Assembly (NCBI RefSeq): GCF_018403245.1
Contig: NZ_BOSH01000005.1
Location: forward strand, 248,001-312,000
Reading direction: 5' to 3'
Length of the DNA stretch: 64,000 nt
DNA from: Paenibacillus sp. J2TS4
Lineage (GTDB): Bacteria; Bacillota; Bacilli; Paenibacillales; NBRC-103111
Part shown: positions 17,438 through 26,802 of the stretch, piece after piece
Layout of the letters: the number at the start of each line of letters is the position of its first letter
Numbering within the stretch: the stretch's first letter is position 1
Translations under genes and position numbers: made by a program
The notes under the pieces: model-generated
The model's database searches: none
What the model saw: only the letters and a program-made list of their open reading frames with translations
Told to the model about the DNA's origin: nothing

Positions 17438-18283
17438 TTAAATCATCTGTTGTTGCTTCAGCCCCTCCCAGCATGAAATGAGCTCCTCCGCCTGAGGATC
17501 GCGCACTTCAAACATAAACGGACCTTGATATCCTTGTTCAGCTAGAGCTTTCAGCACCTTATTCCACTCAATAATTCCTTGTCCTGGCATCCAATGCCGT
17601 TCATCTATTCCATCATAATCGGACATATGAACCGTACCAATTCGTGATCCGAGCTTGTTGATGAACGCCTCTGCGCTTTCATGCAGCAGATGATTCACAT
17701 CGCAGCACACGACCAATTCGCTCGTAGGTTCAATCAACTGCAAGATTTCATCGCTTGAATTGCCGAGACAGGTTCTTGGCAAGCATTCCACGGCTACACG
17801 AATGTCCAGGTGATTGGCTAGATTGGCCAATGCATGTAACGATTCTCTGCAAATCGCCAATCGTTCGTGCCGATCCTCCGCAGGGATCGGCTCAAAGCTG
17901 GGATGGAGCACTGCGATGCCCACACCCCAACTGTCCGCTAACTGCAACATTCGGTATTGATTTTCAATGATGGTCTTTCGGAGCGCAGCATCTGGACAAG
18001 ATACGTCCCATTCGTCTCCAAACGGCAAATGCACGGACCACACCTGCATGTCCAAACGAGTTGCTTCATGAACAATATCGGTATACTTCTTGGCAAGCAC
18101 TTCAAAGTGGTTGTGCCAGTCCTCGCCATGCAGCACGAGCTCTATACAATCCAACCCGGTGCGCTTCAGTTGCTCCAAACCAGCGCTATTTCTATCACGA
18201 TACGATGTACCGACTTTCCACTCTTCAAGCTGTCTCAACTTCCGCACGCTCCTTGACCTTATTTTTGACTTAACTCTTTCCAC
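17438..18283 (-). CDS. Sugar phosphate isomerase/epimerase-like TIM-barrel protein
   Basis: About 280 residues with the xylose-isomerase-like (AP_endonuc_2) barrel pattern: GLDCIELVLHGEDW, SVHLPFGDEWD, AVLHPSFEPI, VAVECLPRTC, VVCCDVNHLL, GTVHMSDYDG and MFEVRDP supply the usual Glu/His/Asp metal ligands along successive strands. Family members isomerise or epimerise sugars or act on inositols. The longest reading starts at GTG 18283 and overlaps the binding-protein gene. A TTG at 18238 with AAGGAG about ten bases upstream lies just after that gene's stop and is the better start. It is the last gene of the transporter operon, so it probably processes the imported compound. Confidence 0.8.
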   Translation of the reverse strand: MERVKSKIRSRSVRKLRQLEEWKVGTSYRDRNSAGLEQLKRTGLDCIELVLHGEDWHNHFEVLAKKYTDIVHEATRLDMQVWSVHLPFGDEWDVSCPDAALRKTIIENQYRMLQLADSWGVGIAVLHPSFEPIPAEDRHERLAICRESLHALANLANHLDIRVAVECLPRTCLGNSSDEILQLIEPTSELVVCCDVNHLLHESAEAFINKLGSRIGTVHMSDYDGIDERHWMPGQGIIEWNKVLKALAEQGYQGPFMFEVRDPQAEELISCWEGLKQQQMI

Positions 18284-19797
18284 AGCTCGTTGGCTTGCTC
18301 TTCGATGAGTTTACCGCCTTGAGCATAGTATTTTTTGATAAACTCGTCGTACTTCTCTACAGGCCACACACCCGTAACGATCTTGACCAAATATTCCATC
18401 CACAGCTTAGTCTCGAGATCCGGATAATCCATCTCTGCTGGAACCGATTTCCACAAGGCATTGGTGATCACATGTTTGTTCACAATTTCAATGGCCTCAC
18501 GAACTTCTGGCTTCGCTGAACGACGATCGGTAACAATAACGAATCGAACCGGGTTGGAATACCCTTTCTTATACAGCTCGGCATACGGCGTAATCAATTC
18601 GATTGTATCCGTAGCGCGGTCGTAAGTGAAATCCTCATTCTCGATGCCGTACATCATGTGATTGAATCCGCCTTCATCGCTCTGATCGGCAACCCAATCC
18701 AGATATTGGAACAACTTCTTGGGATCCTGAACTTTAGCCGACAGTGCTGTGAACTCCGAATTATAGAGCTTTTCTTGATAGCCTTGCTTACCAGTCGGAC
18801 CTTTCGGCGCTTCCAGCATGATGAGCTTGGCATTGGGATTGGCTTCATGCAGCGAAGTTGCAAGTGGGCTAGACATCTTTTCCGTATAATACACACTTCC
18901 CTCGAACAATCCGACCAGAGAGTTTACAACCAACTCATCTCTTTGTTTGGATTCCATAATCGGGAAGTCGTGAGCAATAAGACCTTCCGCATACCATTTC
19001 TGAAGTAAGGCAAGGCCCTCTTTCATTTCGGGAAGCACGAATCCTTTCTTAATTCCTCCGTCTACCTCAGTCCAATATTTAGGGATAATGCCATACGCGC
19101 CAAAGATCGCATTGAAATTCGTCTCGTTGGAAACTCCCAGACCGAATGTATCGTCTTTGCCGTTCTTGTCAGGATCTTGTGTAACAAAGGCTTGCAATAC
19201 GGCATACAACTCATCTAGTGTGGTCGGCTGACTCAGTTTGAGGTTATCCAGCCAATCTTGTCGAATGGTAAGTCCAAGTGTACTGGGCAAGTTAAACGGC
19301 TTGTCGTTCATTCCCTTTGGAATGCCGTAAATTTTACCGTTAAACGTGACTTCCTTCCAGAATTCTTCCGGAATGATCTTCATTAGATTTGGAGCATCCT
19401 TCAGATACTCATCGAGTGGCAGAAGCAGTCCCTCTTCGGAGAACCGCGCGAGCGTCTTCGAATCGATGTCGAAATAGTCAGGAAGCTGGCCTGAGGTAGC
19501 AAGAATGTTCAGCTTGGTAAAGTAATCGTCTCCGCTTGCGAGAGTAACCTTGAAATCGAATCCCTTCGCTCCAGTTTTCTCAAATGCCTCAAGGAGCGTT
19601 TTCTTGCCCTCGCCGCCATCCTCCGGATACTCTGGAGCGGCAAATTTGCGGAACATTTGATAGGTCGTCGTCATCTCTTCAACTTCTGCAGTCGTAGTCC
19701 CTTCCCCTTGCTTCTCTCCTCCGCTGCAACCAGCGGAAACAATCGCTACTGCCAACAAACTAGCCAACATCATCTTTCTTTTTTGATCCTTAAACAT
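18259..19797 (-). CDS. Extracellular sugar-binding lipoprotein of an LplABC-type ABC transporter
   Basis: A 512-residue type 1 solute-binding protein. The signal peptide ends in the lipobox VSAGC at about residues 20-24, so it is lipid-anchored outside the membrane. The body has family features such as PDYFDIDSKTL, LTIRQDWLDNL and DPDKNGKDDTFGLG, the last a calcium-loop-like motif common in LplA-like oligosaccharide binding proteins. Two permease genes lie directly upstream in the same operon. No ATPase is encoded nearby, which is normal for this class because a shared MsmX-type ATPase usually serves many transporters. The substrate is not predictable. Confidence 0.9.
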   Translation of the reverse strand: MFKDQKRKMMLASLLAVAIVSAGCSGGEKQGEGTTTAEVEEMTTTYQMFRKFAAPEYPEDGGEGKKTLLEAFEKTGAKGFDFKVTLASGDDYFTKLNILATSGQLPDYFDIDSKTLARFSEEGLLLPLDEYLKDAPNLMKIIPEEFWKEVTFNGKIYGIPKGMNDKPFNLPSTLGLTIRQDWLDNLKLSQPTTLDELYAVLQAFVTQDPDKNGKDDTFGLGVSNETNFNAIFGAYGIIPKYWTEVDGGIKKGFVLPEMKEGLALLQKWYAEGLIAHDFPIMESKQRDELVVNSLVGLFEGSVYYTEKMSSPLATSLHEANPNAKLIMLEAPKGPTGKQGYQEKLYNSEFTALSAKVQDPKKLFQYLDWVADQSDEGGFNHMMYGIENEDFTYDRATDTIELITPYAELYKKGYSNPVRFVIVTDRRSAKPEVREAIEIVNKHVITNALWKSVPAEMDYPDLETKLWMEYLVKIVTGVWPVEKYDEFIKKYYAQGGKLIEEQANELWKELSQK

Positions 19798-19829
19798 CGA
19801 ATGACCTCCCTAATATGATTTGTATTTTT

Positions 19830-20690
19830 TTACCCTTTGACCGATCCAATCATCGCGCCTTTCACGAAGAAACGCTGCAAGAATGGATACACCATCAATA
19901 TAGGGATCAAAGAGACAACAATTGTGGCTGCAATGACAGAATCCGAAGAAGCTGCATTGAGCTCGCCCATCGCTTCCGCATCAACTTGACCGGCAATAAT
20001 TTGACGAAGCAAGACCGGTAAGGTCATGTGCGCTTTATCGTTCAAATAGATAAAGGATTGGAAGAAGTTATTCCATAAGCTAACCGCCATCCACAGGGCC
20101 AATGTTGCCAGTACCGGCTTGCATAGCGGCAATATAATCGTAAAAAAGATACGAATCGGATTGGCGCCATCGATCATAGCCGATTCTTCCAATTCCTCGG
20201 GGATCGTTCGAATGAAGCTGAGCATGACGATGACATTGAAAGCGCTTATGAGATTCAGGACGATGATGGCCCACAAAGAATTAATGAGGTGCAGATCTTT
20301 CATCACCAGGTAAGTCGGGATCAGGCCTCCGCTGAAGATCATAGTGAACAATACAATGAGCATAAACAACTTCTTGAGCGGGAGCGTCCGCTTGGCCAGC
20401 GGATAGGCAGTGCTTGACGTTAATAGAAGCGCTAGCACTGTTCCTACGATGGTAATAAAGAGGGAATTGCCATACGCCGTCCACAAATAATCGCTCTTTA
20501 TTATGATGTGGTACGCATCCAGTCTGAAGTCAACGGGCCATAAGAACATGCCCCCTCGCATTACCGCATCACCCGAGCTTAACGACCGGGAAATCTCTCG
20601 CCATAGTGGATAGATCGTGGCAAGACCTAACAATGAAAGAAAAACTGCATTGAGTGTGTTGAACATGCGATTTCCGAATGAAGAATGCAC
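19830..20690 (-). CDS. Carbohydrate ABC transporter permease, LplC/YtcP type
   Basis: A 286-residue inner-membrane permease with six predicted membrane segments. It carries the EAA loop (EELEESAMIDGANPIRIFFT) that contacts the ATPase. The C-terminus ends in FVKGAMIGSVKG, typical of the MalG-like permeases of CUT1 systems. The start is GTG at 20690. It lies 14 bases downstream of the partner permease. Confidence 0.9.
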   Translation of the reverse strand: MHSSFGNRMFNTLNAVFLSLLGLATIYPLWREISRSLSSGDAVMRGGMFLWPVDFRLDAYHIIIKSDYLWTAYGNSLFITIVGTVLALLLTSSTAYPLAKRTLPLKKLFMLIVLFTMIFSGGLIPTYLVMKDLHLINSLWAIIVLNLISAFNVIVMLSFIRTIPEELEESAMIDGANPIRIFFTIILPLCKPVLATLALWMAVSLWNNFFQSFIYLNDKAHMTLPVLLRQIIAGQVDAEAMGELNAASSDSVIAATIVVSLIPILMVYPFLQRFFVKGAMIGSVKG

Positions 20691-20704
20691 TAGCTATCGT
20701 CACC

Positions 20705-21649
20705 TCACCATATTCCTTGTTGGCCGAATTTCTTGGCTAACCGGTTGGTCAATACTATTAAAATCAATCCGACTACGGACTGGAACAACCCCGCGGCCGT
20801 GGCGAACGAATATCTTCCCATCATAATCCCCACTCTGTATACATAAGTATCCAGTACATCCGCCACCTCATATACTAATGGATTGTACAAGTTGTAAATT
20901 TGATCGAAGCCTACGTTCAAAATATGACCTGTTTTCAAAATAAGCAAAATGACGATCGTGCCCGCAATCGAAGGCAATGTAACATGGCGGACTAATTGAA
21001 ACCGGTTAGCCCCATCGATTTTGGCCGCATCATAGAGCTCCATATTAATTCCGGAGATCGCCGCCATATAAATAATGGTCCCCCATCCGACCTCCTTCCA
21101 CAGCTCGGACAGTACAAGTAATCCCCGAAAGCTGCCCGGATCCATCAATGGCGAGGTTTGGAGTCCAAGCAGATCGAGCAATCCGCTCTTGGAGGAAAAC
21201 AACGAATATAACACCCCTCCAAGAATGACCCAAGACAAGAAATGCGGAAAGTAAACAACTGTCTGAATGACCCGCTTAAAGCCGGCATGATACACTTCAT
21301 TGAGCAGAAGCGCCAATATAATCGGTGCCGGGAAGTTGATGGCCAGCTTATAGAGGCTGAGAATGATCGTATTCCTCAGCGCCACCCAGAAATCAGGTGA
21401 ATCAAACAATAACTGAAACCATTTGAGCCCGGCCCAAGGGCTTCCCATTACGCCATCTATTAACCGAAAATCTTTGAATGCGATTACAATACCAGCCATA
21501 GGCCAATAATGGATCAACAAGAAGTAAAGGATACCAGGAAGCAGCAGCACAAAATAATATTTGTGGCTTGCAAACGGCTTCCACGCTTTCCTCCAATACA
21601 TTGATAAATATGATGGTGTGGATGTTCGGGCCGTAGAAGGTAACGCCAA
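20705..21649 (-). CDS. Carbohydrate ABC transporter permease, LplB type
   Basis: A 314-residue permease and the first gene of the transporter operon. It has six membrane segments and an EAA loop around ELYDAAKIDGANRFQLVRHV. It is homologous to MalF-like/LplB permeases that pair with the LplC-type protein encoded next. The start is a TTG with an excellent AAAGGAGGG ribosome binding site. A gap of about 140 bases separates it from the upstream AraC-type regulator gene, and this gap should hold the operon promoter. Confidence 0.9.
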   Translation of the reverse strand: MALPSTARTSTPSYLSMYWRKAWKPFASHKYYFVLLLPGILYFLLIHYWPMAGIVIAFKDFRLIDGVMGSPWAGLKWFQLLFDSPDFWVALRNTIILSLYKLAINFPAPIILALLLNEVYHAGFKRVIQTVVYFPHFLSWVILGGVLYSLFSSKSGLLDLLGLQTSPLMDPGSFRGLLVLSELWKEVGWGTIIYMAAISGINMELYDAAKIDGANRFQLVRHVTLPSIAGTIVILLILKTGHILNVGFDQIYNLYNPLVYEVADVLDTYVYRVGIMMGRYSFATAAGLFQSVVGLILIVLTNRLAKKFGQQGIW

Positions 21650-21772
21650 TCTAAACCCTCCTTTCTTATGGTTGTGTGCTTGCCTTTACACTATAAGACA
21701 TTCCCGATTGGGGCGTATATAACGACAATTTGATTATCATGGACGTATTTCGATACAAATAGCCGATAATCA

Positions 21773-21805
21773 AAAATAAACCATTCCGATCAAGAATGGT
21801 TTATT
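21773..21805 (-). terminator. Intrinsic terminator of the AraC-type regulator gene
   Basis: AATAAACCATTC and GAATGGTTTATT form a 12-bp stem with a 7-base loop that overlaps the regulator's stop codon. On the minus strand it is followed by a T-rich tail (TTTTTGATT). It should insulate the regulator from the transporter operon. Confidence 0.75.
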
Positions 21806-24042
21806 ACTTTTTTGCGGTATTCGCCCGGAGTCATCCCTTCCGCTTTCTTAAACGTGCGGATAAAGGTATTGGCATCGTTATAACCGATCGATTCGCTAAT
21901 TTGTTGCAGCGACTTTGCTTTATCTTTCAACAGCGTTTTGCTCGCGGATACTCTGAGCTCCGTTAAATATTCGATCGGCGACTTGCCTACCTCCGCCTTA
22001 AATATTCGACTCAAGTGAGAGGGACTGATCCCGATAAGCGACGCAACATCCGCAATCGAGAGGTTGCTGGCATAATGGTTATCGATATAGGCCAGAGCCT
22101 GGCTTACCATAGGGTTGCTGTCTTCCGTCTGCTTCCCTACCATGCACAAGTAGTCCATAATTTGACCGATTTGAAGCAGGAGCATCATTTTTAATTCTCG
22201 CTGGTTCTGACACTGCTGTAATTGGAGCAGATCGACCTGATCCAATAGAGGTTCAATATCATACCCTTCCTGCGCGAGCGAACCAAGTATATGGCTCATC
22301 AGCATAATAATCATTTGTAGCAATTTAGGATAAGGAGCGGCGCTGCTCTGCAAATATTGCTCAAACAGCTCGGTCATATACTGTTCTACTCTGTCCCGGT
22401 CACCGGCAAGAATAAAATTAATTATTTTCTTCTGATAGCTGGCAGGGTACTGGAACTGGCCGGATTCATTCGATTCCTCCACGAAGCAGACCGCAGATTG
22501 CGGCAGAAAAGCCTTGTAGGCCATCGCCCTTTTCACTTGCTCAAAGGCTTCAGAAAGATGGGATAGCGGCTGAATACCGCTGACGAAGAACCCTAGCTCC
22601 GCCTTTAAGCGTTTGTGAGCCTTCTGCTGAATGGACCGGCAAGCATCCTCCAACTCGGCCATGAGTTCGGCGTCGAATTCGTTGCGGTCGAAATTTAGAA
22701 TAAACGCAAATTTACCGCTATCGATCATCGTTCCTGCTGCCATAAACCGCGAATGTAGCTCATCCTCAGTCAAACTGAATAGAAAGAGGGTATCGCCGCT
22801 TGCTCTTTCCGGATCACGCGTATTCTCATCAACGACAACAAGCACAGCATGATGGGGGGATACGAAGTGAATGCCGGCCTCTGCGAAGCGCTGAGCTGGC
22901 GTATCGATATCATCGGGATACTGATTATGAAGCCAATCATAGACAACGTGGTCTCGGACGATCGGTTCATTCTGATGGATTTTTGCAATTAAATTATGAA
23001 TCGCTCGATTGACGACCGTATAAGCGTCTTGCCTATCCTCTGTATTTCGCATGACATAACCTTGCAGCGTCGTCGCCAGATGTTTCCAAGGGTTGTATAG
23101 AATCGACGCAAACAAATAAGACATTCCAATACCCAGCAAGAGCACGATAACAAGAATAAGCATAGCTTGCCGAATAGCTCCGGTTAGCGCAGGCATATAA
23201 GGGCTGATAGGCGTGACTTTCAACAACGTCCAATTGTTTGAGGCACTTTTTAAGCCGTTGAGACTGTATTGCATTCCATCCAGCTTGATGACATCGGTAT
23301 AAACGATTCCAGGCGTTATTTTTGAAAGCAACTTCTGTGCATCTATGCCTTCAAAGGAGGAAGAGACCAGATGGTTCTCGGGATCCGCTACGATCAACTG
23401 TCCTGACATCTGTGAATTAATATTCATCAGTATGTTCATAAACTTGGTTTTGTCTACATTCACAACCAGGTAACCTAAGGCGGTTTTCTCTGTAACCGGC
23501 ACGGATCTGACGAAAGACAGAACCTCCTTACCGGAACTCCCCGGATACTGACGCACGCCTACCCATGAACGCGAATATTCGGAGGACAACTGGGTAATCT
23601 CCTTCAGGAAGGTCTTGTCGTAAAAGCTTTCTCTGTCATACAGCCCTTCTCGAACCGTCATCACCTTCTCATTCAGTCTAATATCCAAATAGATGGATTC
23701 AAACAACGAATTAGAATCCATCCACGTTCCCAACTGGTCCTTAGTTTCGGCATATCGATAAGCTGGCAGATCATAGGGGCGGGTTAACAGCTCCAGAACA
23801 TCCGGCGACATCGAAATCTGCAGCGTCATTTGTCCCATCTGCTCCAACAATAGCTCCAGATTACGCGAAGCAGATTCACGAACAGCTTCCGAGATCGCAT
23901 CCGCTTGCTGTAGGGTGTCCTGATATTTATTATATATTTGAAGAGTTAAGAGCAATACGGTAGGAACCAGTACGGTAATAAAGAACAAGATTAAATATTT
24001 GCGAAATGCTATTTTGGTGTCAACAAAGTTGCGAAACTTCAT
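21790..24042 (-). CDS. Membrane-bound AraC-family sensor-regulator
   Basis: A 750-residue protein with one membrane segment near the N-terminus (about 17-37), an extracellular sensing domain of roughly 240 residues, a second membrane segment (about 290-312), a cytosolic linker and a C-terminal AraC DNA-binding domain (about 650-745: NLSIADVASLIGISPSHLSR and ESIGYNDANTFIRTFKKAEG). It thus senses outside ligand and binds DNA in one polypeptide, like the large AraC regulators common in Paenibacillus sugar clusters. It lies just upstream of, and in line with, the LplABC-type operon it most likely controls. Confidence 0.9.
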   Translation of the reverse strand: MKFRNFVDTKIAFRKYLILFFITVLVPTVLLLTLQIYNKYQDTLQQADAISEAVRESASRNLELLLEQMGQMTLQISMSPDVLELLTRPYDLPAYRYAETKDQLGTWMDSNSLFESIYLDIRLNEKVMTVREGLYDRESFYDKTFLKEITQLSSEYSRSWVGVRQYPGSSGKEVLSFVRSVPVTEKTALGYLVVNVDKTKFMNILMNINSQMSGQLIVADPENHLVSSSFEGIDAQKLLSKITPGIVYTDVIKLDGMQYSLNGLKSASNNWTLLKVTPISPYMPALTGAIRQAMLILVIVLLLGIGMSYLFASILYNPWKHLATTLQGYVMRNTEDRQDAYTVVNRAIHNLIAKIHQNEPIVRDHVVYDWLHNQYPDDIDTPAQRFAEAGIHFVSPHHAVLVVVDENTRDPERASGDTLFLFSLTEDELHSRFMAAGTMIDSGKFAFILNFDRNEFDAELMAELEDACRSIQQKAHKRLKAELGFFVSGIQPLSHLSEAFEQVKRAMAYKAFLPQSAVCFVEESNESGQFQYPASYQKKIINFILAGDRDRVEQYMTELFEQYLQSSAAPYPKLLQMIIMLMSHILGSLAQEGYDIEPLLDQVDLLQLQQCQNQRELKMMLLLQIGQIMDYLCMVGKQTEDSNPMVSQALAYIDNHYASNLSIADVASLIGISPSHLSRIFKAEVGKSPIEYLTELRVSASKTLLKDKAKSLQQISESIGYNDANTFIRTFKKAEGMTPGEYRKKVINHS

Positions 24043-24213
24043 TATCTCACTCCTAACCGGCTAAATAGTTCTGAACATTCTATAATCTTAGAATACTTCG
24101 ACAGCTTTATCGTTATATCCTTGTAGTTAGTTGCTCCTGATAAATTCAGATTTATTAGAGGTCTTAGGCTAAGCTGATGGGAAGATTGATGGATAATAGG
24201 TGTCATATCGCCA

Positions 24214-24633
24214 TCATCCCTTCTTATTTGACCATTTGGGCCGCTTTCTTATCTGGTCCTTGATCGCACCGTGTAGCTCTTCTATCGTACTGGAAACAAG
24301 ATTTTCATTTGCATCGAGAGTATAAACTTGTTTCTCGCTACTCTGAATGGGGTAATTAGATTGCGATTTTAAATGGAGAGGCGGGCATGATAAGCTGGTT
24401 CGCTCTGAGCTACTGGCATTCTTCAGTTCGATGTTCAGGTTGTAGTTGACACCAAAACGAAGATGATCTAGTTCTTTGGGAATTTGCGAATCGAATATCC
24501 GATAAAGAATTCACTGGCCAAATCCGGGTTAAGACCGTGCTCCTTCCCCATATTAATGAATGCCATGAGATCTTCAGCCTCTCTCTGCTTTACGGAGATA
24601 CCAAAAAACTCAGATAACGTAGGAACTGTCTGA
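24214..24633 (-). pseudogene. Decayed gene of unknown family
   Basis: Two protein-like readings lie in different frames. The upstream one includes SEFFGISVKQREAEDLMAF and KEHGLNPDLASEFFIGYS and then hits a TAG. The downstream one includes IPKELDHLRFGVNYNLNIE and IEELHGAIKDQIRKRPKW and ends at a TGA at 24214. The two overlap in the middle, consistent with one gene of about 140 residues broken by a frameshift. I do not recognise the family. Confidence 0.4.
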
Positions 24634-25206
24634 ACCTAATGTTTGAAATGAGTCAGCATAAGAAAATAAATTGTCAACATGAATTCGGAATGTGGATAAC
24701 TCAAGTCTGTGAATAAGTCGTGATTATGCGAAGAAATGGGATATATAGGAATTTGTGAGTTGTACTGCTTTAATTGAACAGCCTGTTAGGAATTCCCAAT
24801 CCAAATTTGGGAATTCCAAAGAAGCCCGCCTTTTTGCGGGATGGAGTCATTAGTCGGTTGGGATTGGACTCGTTTAAGCGGCGATGGATTCGTTCAGTCG
24901 TAACCGATCGGAGAACGTTCGAAGTTTATGCCGTATCGTGCGTACAATCACTTCTAGATCTGGGCAAGCCGGTTTTCTTGATGTGGCGGCCTTCCCCCAA
25001 GATTTGGGTTCGCCTTTCACGGCGTGTTTTTTGTTCTGGTGCATGGTTCGTTGCTTGTGTTTGTTGCTAAGGACACTCCCTCTCGTCGGTTATTCTGTGG
25101 TGGTTTAACCTTTGGCAAGGGGCACGTAGTGTCCTGTTTATTTTGAAAAAAATTAGCAACTTTATGTGACGGATAAACCTCGATTTGACGCGGCTTTTTC
25201 AACTTT
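24634..25206. other. Gene-poor spacer with two hairpins
   Basis: No convincing gene. Open frames on the plus strand between 24774 and 25108 are Arg/Cys/Ser-rich and lack ribosome binding sites. A 61-residue minus-strand frame (25017-25202) directly after the Spo0E-like gene has no ribosome binding site either. The hairpins at 24789-24840 are the only structured elements. Confidence 0.5.
24789..24840 (+). repeat. Two adjacent inverted repeats
   Basis: GGAATTCCCAA (24789-24799) and TTGGGAATTCC (24807-24817) form a perfect 11-bp stem with a 7-base loop. A second hairpin CCCGC/GCGGG with a T-rich loop follows at 24825-24840. No T-run follows, so they do not look like ordinary intrinsic terminators. 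Confidence 0.5.
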
Positions 25207-25410
25207 TTAAGAGGCTACTTTCCGAATCCATGTTGACCGTTGTTCAAACCCAATTCTCCTATACAATTGAACAATCAGTTCATCCACCTTCCTGCTTTGA
25301 GCTTGCAACGCGTTGTTTTCATACAACCGGATTCCATTCGCCAGAGATTCGTTCCCAAGTGGATCCAACTTTTCTTTTTCATTTTCAAGCTGCTCAGCCC
25401 ATTTCTTCAT
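25207..25410 (-). CDS. Probable Spo0E-like aspartyl-phosphate phosphatase-family small protein
   Basis: A 67-residue helical protein with the segment SRKVDELIVQLY at about residues 39-50. It resembles the S-x-x-(L/V)-D-x-L-I-x-x-Y signature of Spo0E-family phosphatases, which dephosphorylate Spo0A-P and delay sporulation. The family normally folds as two antiparallel helices in 50-90 residues, and the size fits. The N-terminal half is highly charged and may form the first helix. The gene is divergent from an Xre regulator about 200 bases away. The assignment rests on one motif only. Confidence 0.5.
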   Translation of the reverse strand: MKKWAEQLENEKEKLDPLGNESLANGIRLYENNALQAQSRKVDELIVQLYRRIGFEQRSTWIRKVAS

Positions 25411-25514
25411 CTAAGCATCTCTCTGTTTCTTGTCAAAATTGCGTTACCCTTAGCCGCCTATACACTCTCCGTATTAGTCCCGATAAATCGGGAACACTTG
25501 AGAGGTGTACCCCT

Positions 25515-25589
25515 AAAACTATCCTAAATAGTACCTTTAAAACTCATTAAAGTCAATTAAAAACTCCTTCATAATAGGAACTGAAAACT
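25515..25589 (+). promoter_or_regulatory. Four AAAACT direct repeats upstream of an Xre gene
   Basis: AAAACT occurs at 25515, 25539, 25560 and 25584, spaced 24, 21 and 24 bases, mostly followed by C or by C-A/C-T-T. The spacing of roughly two helical turns places all copies on one DNA face. They end 22 bases before the Xre start codon, so they may be operators for autoregulation. Confidence 0.4.
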
Positions 25590-25610
25590 CCGCTTTGGAA
25601 AGGAATCCAC

Positions 25611-25946
25611 ATGAGTGAATACGATAAAAAGGCCGTAGGCGAACGCATTCGGGCACGAAGAAAGGCTTTGGGCATATCTCAGGAGGATTTTGCGGAAAGA
25701 ATAGGACGGGTTCCCAAATTTTGTGCCGATATTGAACGCGGGCAAGCGGGGATGTCCATAGAAACCATGCTAAGTATTTGTTCCCTGTTAAAACTGTCTC
25801 CCAATCAACTTCTATTGGGTAGTTCGGACCAAACCAAGCCCTATAATGAAACGGAACTGATTATCGCTGCTTTGAATCAATGCACAGAGAAGCAGCGAAA
25901 GGATGGCTATGCCCTTTTGAAGCTATTTCTCGCCGCGATTCGTTAG
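25611..25946 (+). CDS. Xre-family transcriptional regulator
   Basis: A 111-residue protein with an N-terminal helix-turn-helix (about residues 10-65: RIRARRKALGISQEDFAERI, then the recognition helix and MSIETMLSICSLLKLSPNQL) and a C-terminal helical tail of about 40 residues that may mediate dimerisation. The ATG follows GGAAAGGAA. It is divergent from the Spo0E-like gene and is followed by IS110 remains. The target may be its own promoter, given the AAAACT repeats. Confidence 0.85.
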   Translation: MSEYDKKAVGERIRARRKALGISQEDFAERIGRVPKFCADIERGQAGMSIETMLSICSLLKLSPNQLLLGSSDQTKPYNETELIIAALNQCTEKQRKDGYALLKLFLAAIR

Positions 25947-26016
25947 ACTCTCCTACAAGCCTCTCTCAGTCTCGTACCATTAACGCGCCAGATATGGGAG
26001 GCTTACCGGGGCGAGG

Positions 26017-26802
26017 TTAGGGCTTACCTTCGCTTTTTTTCTTGTCGTAATATTCTCTTAGTCGCGGGTTTAATCCCTTTCTTAATCCGCATATTACCGC
26101 AAGATAAGCTGCTCTTCGCAAACGTTTTGAGCCGCGCTTCGTTATTTTGTTTTCACTTGCCGTAAACTTCCCAGAACTAAACACGCTTGGGTCAAGCCCA
26201 GCCATAGCCACGACTTGTTTGGGATGGCTGAACTGAGACACATCTCCGATTTCTGCCACAATAGCGGTAGCCAGCTTTGTACTTACCCCTGTAAAAAAAG
26301 TCTCATAGCCAGGGATGACTTGATCAATCAGGGCACGCATATTTAACGTGGCCTGCACATACAAGCTCGTAACGAATTCATGCTGGCGCGTTAAGAACTG
26401 CAAATCTGTGAAAGCTTCCTTTTGGAGGGGATGAGTCAGCCAATCTTCTTCCTGATAATACAGATCGCCTAAATGCCATGCATCGGATTCGTCAGTTTTG
26501 ACCTTACGCAAACCCGTTCTTCTAGCTCGCTGTGCCTGCAGGGGATTCACCAGGATGACTTCAAAGGCTTCACACTGTAAATATTGAACCAGTACACGAT
26601 GATAATGGCCTGTTGGTTCGAAGATAACTTGCGGCTTTAACCCAGTTTGTTGCTCCAGATCGGTGAGTAAGGTTCTAAGCCGCTCGAATCCTTTAGGCGT
26701 ATGCAGAATGGTTTCTGCTCGTCCTACGGGTCGGTTACGTTTTAAAAAACACTGCACGACAGACTTTCCCTTTGCTACATCAATTCCAATAACAGGTTTC
26801 AT
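26017..26802 (-). pseudogene. IS110-family transposase with internal deletion and lost C-terminus
   Basis: From the ATG at 26802 (good AAAGGAG site) the protein has the DEDD recombinase domain: VIGIDVAKGKS, VIFEPTGHYH and KTDESDAWHLGDL provide the acidic residues. After the helix around MRALIDQVIPGYETFF it jumps straight to TKLATAIVAEIGDV, where intact IS110 proteins have roughly 100 further residues of coiled coil. The C-terminal domain keeps AGLDPSVFSSGKF with its catalytic Ser but stops at SEGKP, short of the normal end. In-frame deletion plus truncation makes activity unlikely. A longer reading from 26883 has no ribosome binding site. Confidence 0.8.

Noticed and set aside
24774..25108. 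Two plus-strand frames of 74-98 residues in the gene-poor zone
   Set aside because: Arg/Ser/Cys-rich, no ribosome binding site, no family; treated as non-coding.
25017..25202. A 61-residue minus-strand frame directly after the Spo0E-like gene
   Set aside because: No ribosome binding site, low-complexity Pro/Asn/Thr-rich sequence, no family.
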